Of a stretch of DNA of 29,451 bases, positions 10,530 to 18,461 are shown one piece after another. The stretch is taken from NCBI GenBank assembly GCA_032718475.1, contig JAUCBJ010000631.1, forward strand, positions 1-29,451, in the 5' to 3' direction. The first letter of the stretch is position 1; the number at the start of each line of letters is the position of its first letter. The position numbers and the translations under genes are program-made. The DNA is from Nemertoderma westbladi (taxonomy: Eukaryota; Xenacoelomorpha; Nemertodermatida; Nemertodermatidae). The notes beneath the pieces were generated by a model. It made no database searches. It saw only the letters and a program-made list of their open reading frames with translations, and was not told the DNA's origin.

Positions 10530-11050
10530 GAGAAACTTTACAGCCATTATCAATCTAAATTTCAAGGCTCGGTCTCATCTGCCACCAAGAGGGATGATAC
10601 TCTACTTCAGGAAGAACTCACCAATGCATGTAGGAACTCGCCTCTTCCAAATATTTCACCACTGACTGTAAAGAGCTCTATCCTATCTCTGGCAAGAGGT
10701 AAAGCCTGTGACTCCTCTTCACTCATAGTCGAGAACCTACTGAACCTAAACCCTGAACCGTTGTGCAACCTTTTAGCTAATATATATAACCTCTGCATTG
10801 AGCTAAAAACTGTCCCCTCTCACTTCGGATATAGTGCCCTGAGTAGCCTATATAAGGGTAAAGGCAAAGATCCGCGCAACTATAGACCCTATAGACCTAT
10901 AGATCCTATAGACCTATAGATCCTATAGACCAATCTCATCTATCAACATATTCGCCAAGATCCTTGAACACATTATCCTTGCAAAGTACTTATACACCTG
11001 CATCACCCATACAAACCAGACTGCATACAAAACGGGTCACGACACTGTCA
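10519..11050 (+). pseudogene. second LINE fragment: RT N-terminal blocks (different family)
   Basis: The frame from about 10509 encodes a pre-RT region (LYSHYQSKF, then LARGKACDSSSLIVENLL), followed by SALSSLYKGKGKDPRNYRP, the classical block that precedes the RT palm of non-LTR elements. After an expanded CTATAGACC repeat the match resumes out of frame with RPISSINIFAKILEHIILAKY and TNQTAYKTGHDTVT. It differs clearly from RTE copies A and B and from the minus-strand LINE to the right. It is truncated at both ends, with no catalytic D or FADD. The clade is not assigned; a CR1/L2-like group is possible. Confidence 0.8.
10880..10932 (+). repeat. CTATAGACC/CTATAGATC micro-minisatellite inside an RT motif
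   Basis: Alternating CTATAGACC and TATAGATC words are repeated about five times in the place where other LINEs have a single NYRPIS motif. The expansion turns it into repeated YRP/IDP residues and shifts the frame into a TAG. Confidence 0.85.
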
Positions 11051-11052
11051 CG

Positions 11053-11467
11053 GTAATTTTTGATATTTGATATTTATTTATTTCTGTTGGTTACATATAC
11101 AAATTTTAACAAATACATATTAACAACATTAACCAATAAAATTTAACCAATATTTAAAAAAAAGAAAAACATTTATAGTGTGAGACGACCACCACAGAAG
11201 ACTAATAGCCAGGCTAGTGCCGTCTTGCTGTGGTGGCCAGAACCAACAGGGGGGGGGGGGGGGGGGGGGGGGTGTGCCTGGTCCTTTTGAAATTTCGAAT
11301 GTAGGCCTATATTACCGAACACATACACGTATGTATTGTGTAACGTAAATCAAACAGTTTAACAACATTGTGGTTCGCATATATTTTAATTCTGTTTCAA
11401 TTTTTATTGGGATTATTTGCTTTATTTTTGTATGATTGAATATTAAAATTAAAATTAATGGTAAATG
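11053..11467 (-). mobile_element. 3' untranslated region and tail of minus-strand CR1/Daphne-like LINE
   Basis: This follows the stop codon of the RT frame at 11468. It contains a run of 24 G on the plus strand (11249-11272, a C tract in LINE sense) and a CCACAGCAAGACGG / CTTCTGTGGTGG self-complementary pair. It ends in LINE sense with AATAAATAAATATC and ATATCAAA repeats at about 11055-11085, a typical short-repeat tail. The tail butts directly against the plus-strand LINE fragment ending near 11050. Confidence 0.7.
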
Positions 11468-12532
11468 TTATAGCTCTGAAAATAAGTGGTTTTTTAAGTT
11501 TGACGTAAAAGACGATTTTGATTTATTATTGCGTATCTCTAGTGGTACAGAATTCCAGATCGAGGGTCCTCGAAAACTCACTGATCTCTGTGAGGAAGTT
11601 AGGTGACATAATGGTATTGAGAAGTTGCCATGGAAAGCGATGCGGGTATGGTAGTTGTGGACTGAAGAACATTTTTGGAATAGTTTACCGCGGGTGGAAT
11701 TTGGGCTTATGGTTTTCGAATAAATATCGTACATGAAGGTGCAAACTGATAGTTCATAGAGTTTGTTAAGTGGTAAAATATTTAATTGTTTGTAAACGGG
11801 AATTGATGACGATCTGTAGTGTGAAAATGTAATACAGCTTAAAAGTTTATTGATTTTTGTACGTAGTGGTTTCAGTGTGGTGGAATGTGTGCTACCCCAT
11901 ACCAGGATCCCATAATTAACGTAGGGATGGATCAGTGAAAAGTAGATGGTTCTGAGTATATGTAGAGGAAATATGTGCCTAAGTTTATAGAAAATACCGC
12001 TGGATTTATAAATTTTTTTTTGAGTACCTGATTTATGTGTTTTCCACTTTAGTTTTGAATCTATCCAAATGCCAAGTAATTTTGTGATGTCTGTCTGTTT
12101 GATATCGGTGTTGTTAATTTTAAGTTGTAATCTGTTGTTATCGGTGGTAGTAGGAATAGGAAGGTTAGTAAATATGGTGTACTCAGTTTTCTTCGGGATT
12201 AGTAAGAGTTTATTGTCACGTAACCAGTCGTAGATTTTAGTTAATTCACTGTTTGTACTAGATATTAATGAGTGGATATCACGATGTGAGTTGAGTAGAG
12301 TTGTGTCGTCAGCGAAAAGTGTACTAAGTAAGTTTGTTGCTTTGGGTAAGTCATTAATAAAAATGAGAAATAGTATGGGAGAGAGGACCGATCCCTGGGG
12401 GACACCACAAATGATAGGTAATAAAGTTGAATTAATGCCGTCAATGGAGACAAATTGTTTGCGATTAGTAGAGGAAACTAGAAATAAGTTGAAGGGGTAG
12501 GCCTCTGATACCATAGGTCTCAAGCTTATTAA
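11468..12532 (-). pseudogene. CR1/Daphne-like LINE reverse transcriptase, C-terminal two-thirds
   Basis: A 351-codon frame carries RT blocks in order: NRKQFVSIDGINS, CGVPQGSVLSPILFLIFIND, the catalytic FADD (residues 70-73) followed by TTLL, and the thumb/C-terminal domain with HPYVNYGILVWGS, HNYHTR and SFRGPSIWNSVPLEIRN, ending FSEL. The first ~18 codons are off frame. In the neighbouring frame the expected KLETYGIRG and LPLQLISSFL precede the join, so one frameshift lies near 12470. The missing N-terminal RT part, including the first catalytic Asp, lies 15 kb away at 27461-27592 in the same orientation. The break is the TTAA-flanked insertion beginning just to the right. Confidence 0.93.
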
Positions 12533-12563
12533 CCAAGCTTATCAAGCCTATCAGGCTTATTAA
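12533..12563. repeat. 31-bp extra segment between two TTAA sites
   Basis: The LINE ends at the TTAA of 12529-12532, while the inverted terminus of the inserted element begins after a second TTAA at 12560-12563. The bases between are variations of AAGCTTATTAA (AAGCTTATC, AAGCCTATC, AGGCTTATT), so they look like a small local duplication of the target flank made at or after insertion. Confidence 0.6.
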
Positions 12564-12599
12564 CCCTATTAGTACCGGGCTATAAAATGTACAAATACC

Positions 12600-12650
12600 G
12601 GGGGTGGGGGGGGGGGGGTCATATTGACCCCCCCCCCCCCCCCCCCCCCC
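12600..12650. repeat. poly-G / TCATATTGA / poly-C hairpin, left
   Basis: G5 T G13 (12600-12618), then TCATATTGA, then C23 (12628-12650). The tracts are complementary and can fold as a stem with a 9-base loop. The same arrangement and the same loop occur at 27411-27443 near the other end of the element. Homopolymer lengths may carry sequencing error. Confidence 0.9.
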
Positions 12651-12660
12651 TCTAAAATTG

Positions 12661-12845
12661 TTTTTTCGGTCGGATCCAGACTAGTGATACCTACGTACAA
12701 ACAAACAATCAGACGTTTTCGTAAAAATTTATAGATTTTAGAGGGGGGGGGGGGGGGGGAAACACCAAAATGTATAAATTTTTACGAAAACGTCTGATTT
12801 TTTTTTGTACGTAGGTATCACTAGTCTGGATCCGACCAAAAAAAA
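12661..12845. repeat. long inverted repeat (~73-bp arms) with a G17 loop
   Basis: The left arm 12661-12733 and right arm 12773-12845 are near-perfect reverse complements (GGTCGGATCCAGACTAGTGA versus TCACTAGTCTGGATCCGACC, continuing through ACGTAC and GACGTTTTCGTAAAAATTTATA). The 39-base loop contains ATTTTAGAG followed by G17 (12743-12759). That loop is itself complementary to the C-run plus CTCTAAAAT at 12628-12658, so two mutually exclusive folds are possible. Confidence 0.9.
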
Positions 12846-13064
12846 AATTTTCCAAAAAATGTACTGGGGTGGTTATATTGCAGCTCCAAAATTACAAGTA
12901 GTGCACAATTTTCACAAAATTTGAAAGTTATATTTTTCGGCTAATTGTGTTTCAATACAGGTTTTCTGGGGCGCAAATTACATTGGAAAATATTTAAAAA
13001 TGATATGATTACTATAAATGGCTGTTTAGTCCACTCTGCGTAGGAAAAAAATGAAAAAAACAAG
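12846..13064. other. left remainder of the TTAA element (satellite-like)
   Basis: No gene. The words ATTTTTCGGCTAATTGTG and CAGGTTTTCTGGGGCGC resemble ATTTTTCGGCGTAATTTGG and CAGGTTTTCTAGGGCGC at 26340-26420 on the other side of the LTR element. The LTR element therefore landed within related repeat units. Confidence 0.6.
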
Positions 13065-13069
13065 TAACC
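13065..13069. repeat. target-site duplication, left (TAACC)
   Basis: TAACC immediately left of the LTR TG, identical to 26272-26276 immediately right of the other LTR's CA. Five bases is the size usual for BEL/Pao integration. Confidence 0.9.
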
Positions 13070-14210
13070 TGTTTGCGCTTTTAAGACCTTTGGCAGTTTA
13101 ACCTGCCAAATTAGGATGTCTTCTAGATAATAGATAGTCTTTAGCCTACGACAAATATTTGATACACTACATTAGCCGAAACCAGTCTATGCGCAATCAT
13201 TCACCCGCTGGATATACCCGGGAGACTGGATTCGGAAGCTTAATCGTATTGCGGGGTAGGCCTACTGTATTATTCGACTGATCGTAATATATAATCTCTG
13301 ACAAATATTATTCACTTTCGGGAAATATTAACAGTTCCTTTAGGACGTGGCGCTCTAAATATATAAACAGAGTTATGACTTAAACCAGACGCAACGGGAT
13401 GGCTATAGATTCACGTATATGGCGCATTCTTTAGGAGATGCTTCGTTATCAATCACAATCATACACAATGCTGCACAATGCTGCACACCAATCTGCCGAC
13501 CTTCACTAATTTTAGTCACATACAAAGAGAATAACAGACAATACATGTAGGGCCTATAAAATAGCATTAGATTCACTTCAAACCACTTAACATAAGTCGC
13601 AATCGTTTATATGTAACCGGTCTCTCTAACCTTTAGTATATCAAGAAGATTGGGGTGTCTGACTATTGATCAGTATTCCAATATAATATTCCATCAACAA
13701 ATATAATGAATAACCGACAGCAAAAGCAGTAATGATTAAGTAAGATATGTATGATATGTTAAGTAAGATAACGGATATACGTTCTATAATTAAGCCTACT
13801 AATGTTAAGCTAAAGACTGAAACACGGAGGTTCCACGCCGGTGTTGTAGGCTGTGGACCAAATCACATACTGACTCAACTCCACGAGTTTCTATCTACCA
13901 TCTAACACAGAGGCAAAAAACGCTCTGATTGGTCGACCGAACAAAGAGAGAACAAAGAACAAAGAGATGTTCTACGTGGCAATATCAGCTGTTAGCCGTC
14001 GTCATGGTAGCGACACTGTTTCAAGAGGATCCGGCTTATTGCGTCATAAAATTGCGGATTATGTCCTCTAAAGTACACATACAGAAGAAATGACTTTTAT
14101 GTCCTCTAAAACACCAGTACAGTAAGGACACGGCCTTTTTATGCCTGGTAAACCAACTACAGAGTACTTTACGGGGAAAATAACCGGCTAATTACGCAAA
14201 AGCCTTTACA
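13070..14210 (-). repeat. 3' LTR of the BEL/Pao element (1141 bp)
   Basis: Begins TGTTTGCGC and ends CCTTTACA on the plus strand, matching 24124-26271 after removal of the insertion there. Within it ACAATGCTGC is repeated at about 13465-13490, and ATGTCCTCTAAA occurs twice near 14060-14110. By eye more than half of the differences from the other LTR fall in the first ~190 bp on the left. Confidence 0.95.
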
Positions 14211-14218
14211 CCGCTCCC
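14211..14218 (-). promoter_or_regulatory. candidate polypurine tract next to 3' LTR
   Basis: In element sense the bases just before the 3' LTR read CTGGGAGCGG followed by TGTAAAGG. This is the position where plus-strand DNA synthesis is primed in LTR elements. It is short and includes one C, so the assignment rests mainly on position. No convincing TGG-type primer-binding site was seen at the other end, left of 24124. Confidence 0.5.
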
Positions 14219-14288
14219 AGAAAATGGGATTTAAGTCTATAAAATATAACAAATCACAGTTTCTAAAATATAAAAATACTCTAAACAG

Positions 14289-15812
14289 TTAGCCTTTCTT
14301 ACGCGGACGGCGTTTACGCAGTTTTTTGAGGCTAGCAAGAGTCCTTTTCTCTTTGGGGCGAGCCACTTTACTAGGAGGGCTATAAATCCTGGGTGAAGGG
14401 TGCAATATGATTGCATCAGAAGGTGTAGGATTATGGTCGGGGTATCCGCCGTTTCGATATGCTTCTCCTCGAGCTGATTTTCCTCCGCTCGTAGCTGGAT
14501 ACGTTCATCCAAAAACTCTCGCAGAGAATGGGGTTGTCTAAGTTCGATATCTTCTTAGAGATTCTGGATTTCACAATCGAACTGAGATAAAGACAATTCG
14601 TTTATCGCTTGGACTTGCTGTTACAACTTACGTTTATCTGAACAAACGCAGGTTTCCTTTCTGATCTTTGTAGAATAGCGTTTAACTCGTTTGGTACAAC
14701 GTTCTCCGCCACTTTGGTGACAGGTTATATCGTGTTAAGCCGGGACGATGGTAAGGGTTAAACGGCGATATTAAATGTCCGCGTCCCAATCCGGCTAGGT
14801 AGGATGGGCTAATATCTAGGAAGCCCACAACTGGGGTGCCACCGACTAATTGTTCAGGTAACACTAGATCTTTGAGCAGTGAGTACAGCTCGGGAGGATC
14901 CGTCATACTAATAGGATCAAGAGTCTGAGGTCTCACTAGGGAATGAGGAGTTCTGATCGAGTATTCCGAAACTCTGATCATTGGTTTATTTAAGGATCGT
15001 CTGAGTCGAACGAGCGTAGGTGATACATCGAACAAGTTTCGCTCGAAACTCCCGTAAGTATAGCGAGTAAAACCGTGTTTAGCGCAACGTCTCCGCGGAT
15101 GTTTATATCTTTCCGTTTGTTGGTTGGGTCTAGGGCATTCATCTCAATAATACCAAAGACGCACGTCTTGTAGGGGAAACGCGGGTGATCGTTCTCCAGT
15201 TTTACAATATTCCTCCATCTGTTCGAAGCTATCCGGTACAACAGGTAGCGGTCGATCGACGGTAAGATACATCATAGTGGAATAGAGCCGTTTGAGTTCT
15301 ACCATGCGGTCATGATGTATACCTTGAGGATATCGAGTTTCTAGATTCTGTTGACTGGTAATATCAAGATAGGCTTCTCTCAAGAATTCCAGGTATTTGG
15401 TGAAGTCGCTGCGTTTATCCGGCTCTTCAACATCTGCACTTTCGAGTCGGTTTCGAATAGAATTTTCGTATTCGAGTCTCAGTTTATCGTTCCGCTTCCG
15501 CTGGGTATGATATTTAAATAAAACCATTTCCCTTTTGGTGTCTATATCGTTCGTATCGTGTAGGTCGATAGGATGACCAGTAGTTAAGAAGTCCATATAC
15601 GTACCATTACGATGTGTATAGCGAGCGGTGAATTTTCTACAGTCCAACCCACGCGCAAGTTGCTCCCGGGACATTGGCGGTTAGATATAACGACCATCGT
15701 CCTCCGTAGTAGTTGGACCAGCGTCGCCGCGTATCAAGCTATCAACAAACGCTTGTAAAGGTAGAGTATATCGCTCCCTGATACCAAGATCATCTTCTAT
15801 CAACTCAATCAT
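14289..15812 (-). pseudogene. unrecognised third reading frame of the BEL/Pao element, broken
   Basis: A coding-like stretch lies in the position where some LTR elements carry env. It starts at an ATG at 15812 (MIELIEDD...), meets a TAA at 15681-15683, and continues in the same frame for 176 codons (15674-15144, charged, with a helical KRNDKLRLEYEN segment). It then shifts frame near 15200 and again near 15030 (117 codons to 14682). A low-complexity polar stretch and a very basic end (LKKLRKRRPRKKG, stop at 14289-14291) are each in other frames. I see no signal peptide, no transmembrane segment and no zinc or DDE motif, so neither env nor integrase is supported. The basic tail could bind nucleic acid or act as a nuclear signal; this is inference. 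Product unknown. Confidence 0.6.
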
Positions 15813-17462
15813 ATCTGCTATATAAGTTTATCCATATTATAATGAGTTTATATTTAGGCGAGCGGGCGTCGCTGCCTACCCCTCTCTGCCCCCGGACAGT
15901 GCGAGATCCTCAGCGCTGGTGTACTTTCGCCGATGTGCCTATCGCCAACGTCGTAGCTGCACAACGACTACAACAACCAGCACGAGCCACTCCACCGTCC
16001 GTCCCAAAGGCTTAGATATACTTCAGGTTCTTTCTGGAGAGTTAGGGCTACTTTCACGATTGCGACTCGCTACTGTAAACACACCTTAGTAGTAACATTC
16101 ACCTACAAACGCACAAATTCCACGTAACTGTCACAAATTGTACACATTCTATCACACATTCGGGTCATTTGTCCGTTAGTCAAGTGCCTTCCAGAATGTC
16201 ACGTTGTTATTATGTATCCTTGGATACTAGCGGTGTGCTATTTATTCCGTATGCTATTCAATGGGCAAGCTTTTTATTGTTCTTTTAACTCACTTCTAAT
16301 TCTAGCGTGGTTGTTGCTATGGTGACATTATGGAAAGCTAGCAGTAGAATTAGGGTAATTCCCATGCATACAGATCTGGGATGCTATTTAATAGTAATTC
16401 TTTAATTGTCAATATTTCTCTCTATACATGATTTTATGAATTTTATCGGCTATTGACTATATATTGGAGATTCTCGCACACTAATACACTCCAATAGAGT
16501 GAATCTCCGCTCCCATGATCTATTAATTAATGGAATTTTGGGAACGTTATAAATTGTCTAAAATGACAATTTATTAAATTCATTGAAATATATGAATTTT
16601 AAATTTATTCCCGTAAATTTTATTATTTAATGTTAAATAGACACAATTTTATTCCAGAACGTGTCTGGGGACTTGGATCCTTGATTCTAGGAATTTTGTC
16701 TTTTTAAGAGTATCGGTAAGTGCTACGATATCTTAATCGACTAGAATTTTAAAGGATCTGATATTTGACAGATTTTGTAAATATTAATAATTAATATTTA
16801 GGATGGGCACCAGTTTATTCCAGAACTTGTCTGGGGACGTTAACCACTGATTCTAGAATTTTGTCTTTCAAGTATATCGGTGGGTGCCGCGATATCTTAA
16901 TCGACTAGAATTGCAGATGGTCAAAGGGTTTAACAGATTTATTTGCGTTGTACGCTACTGTTAAAGGGACATCACGCTACTATATGTATTATTTAATATA
17001 CGGTATGAGAGCAATATCGCACGAAGCAATGTCAGTGTGAAGAGGCAAGTCGTTTCCAAGGTCTACCCAGAGCTTGGTTTAGCCGAGACACGAGGATCTG
17101 AACTTTGCATTCCTAATACTCTGCCTACCAATAATACTTGAATATAGTAGTGGCTTTATTGTACTTTAATAAGTACGGATATGTCATCTTACTGTAGTTA
17201 CGTATTTGTAATGTAATACGGACAGTAAGGAAGGAGAAAAAGAATTATTTCTCGCCGTCGCACTAAATATTAATATATACGTAATTAAGTAATAAACGCG
17301 AATATATATTGCACTAATCTACTAAATAATCGCTAAAATAACATTCTACTAAATAAAATTAAAGAAAACGATTATAATAAAATTACATAATAATACATAC
17401 ATAATATAAAATAATAAAAATAAATATAAAATAATATAGTCACACACCCACTCCGTATGTTG
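15813..17462. other. non-coding interior of the BEL/Pao element
   Basis: About 1.65 kb without a usable frame lies where integrase would be expected between the pol remnant and the last frame. 15855-16015 is relatively GC-rich, 16380-17000 is AT-rich and holds a tandem pair of ~100 bp repeats, and 17270-17440 is extremely AT-rich (TAAAATAAT words). It may be replacement sequence acquired when pol was lost. Confidence 0.6.
16648..16912 (+). repeat. two ~100-bp direct repeats, 166 bp apart
   Basis: 16648-16750 and 16814-16912 share TTTATTCCAGAAC, TGTCTGGGGAC, GATTCTAG, AATTTTGTCTTT, TATCGGT, CGATATCTTAATCGACTAGA in the same order. They are diverged by substitutions and short indels and lie in the non-coding interior of the LTR element. 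Confidence 0.85.
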
Positions 17463-17894
17463 TTACGTTATGGAGTCCCTAGATATTTGTTGGATTAGGG
17501 AGGTGGTCGTGGGAAGAGTATCTTGCCTTCCATAGTTTCCGGACAGTTTTCGGTCTCTTTCCGGTAAACATAAACGACCAGCTGGGCGATTGAGTGGTTG
17601 TGTTACTTTCTCCGCTCCCTTGGCCTGTCTAATCTTCACCGGGGTAAGATGAGGAGGCCATTCATCTTCTTTACTTAGGAAGTCGGGTCCACCTAACCGG
17701 TCTGGAGTATCTGTAAGTTCTTGAGGAGTTGCTCCTCTGGAAGCGATGTCGGCTAGATTGATCGTCTCGGGGCAATGTCTCCATTGATCTACATTGGAGT
17801 TGATGTCGTCATTATCTGAGGAGTATGGTGTTCCCTGAGTTGGGTCGTCAACTTCACTGCTCTCCACTTCCCGTTCAATTAATTGATATACCTG
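17463..17894 (-). pseudogene. pol remnant: pre-RT linker fused to RNase H-integrase linker
   Basis: This continues the gag/protease frame after a TAA at 17895-17897. The first ~30 codons are acidic (LIEREVESSEVDDPTQ, then SSDNDD), like the linker that follows protease in Pao-type polyproteins. It then jumps, at about 17790-17810, to WRHCPETINLADIASRGATP and a GGPDFL...EDEWP stretch, which in this family lies between RNase H and integrase. The entire RT and RNase H between these two points is missing without shifting the frame. The remaining codons to the stop at 17463 show no HHCC or DDE integrase motif. Non-functional as an enzyme. Confidence 0.8.
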
Positions 17895-18461
17895 TTATTT
17901 TGGTAATCTTTCCATAAGAGTTCTACGAGAAGGGCCAGTAAAGTACCAACCTACTCTAGTTCTTCCCGCATAGACTTGTAGTGGTTGCGGTTGAGCAGGC
18001 CGTTTCTCCAATGTCTCGAGTGCTTCATGCGCATTTTGACCGATGAGTATTTGCACTCCAGGGTAATCGGTGTTGAATCTAGGTATTTCCAGTTGCTGGG
18101 TGAAATCGTCCTCATCCCAGTTATAAGGTTCCACTTGGGTGGTAGCGAAGTTCTTTATCGCCACCATTTTTACTGACCTTATACTATGTTCTCCTAGTTC
18201 ATCCTGGGGGGTGGACAACGCACCTACATAATAATCCGCTATTACTGTAGATTTCCAAACCTGCATAATTCCTGACATGTTTAGCTTAGTTCGGAACTTG
18301 GGTTGTCCAGCAAAGATGTCTTCGGCTAGTTCTTTGTCGATGAATGTTCCTGTACTACCGGAGTCAAGGAGGGCGTTCACTACATAACTCCTTTTAGGTC
18401 CGTGGACCCTTACCTGTACTACAGGAAATTCTCGGATTCCTACATTGGAAGTTGGTGCTTT
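17895..18461 (-). CDS. BEL/Pao aspartic protease (A17-like)
   Basis: A retroviral-type aspartic protease that in this family processes the gag-pol polyprotein; here about 188 codons. The frame is the same as gag, separated only by the gag UAG (18462-18464), so translation would need readthrough or the UAG is a mutation. The active-site motif is NALLDSGSTGTFID, starting near 18380, preceded by a beta-rich stretch (REFPVVQVRVHG). The second conserved block is QILIGQNAHEAL, and the end resembles GRTRVGWYFTGP, common in Pao proteins. It stops at TAA (17895-17897), directly followed by the pol remnant. The catalytic D-S-G triad is intact. No methionine start is apparent near the active site. Confidence 0.85.
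   Translation of the reverse strand, partial: KAPTSNVGIREFPVVQVRVHGPKRSYVVNALLDSGSTGTFIDKELAEDIFAGQPKFRTKLNMSGIMQVWKSTVIADYYVGALSTPQDELGEHSIRSVKMVAIKNFATTQVEPYNWDEDDFTQQLEIPRFNTDYPGVQILIGQNAHEALETLEKRPAQPQPLQVYAGRTRVGWYFTGPSRRTLMERLPK

Noticed and set aside
14289-15812. env or integrase assignment of the last frame in the BEL/Pao element
   Set aside because: No signal peptide, membrane segment, HHCC or DDE-type motif is visible, so it is left unnamed.
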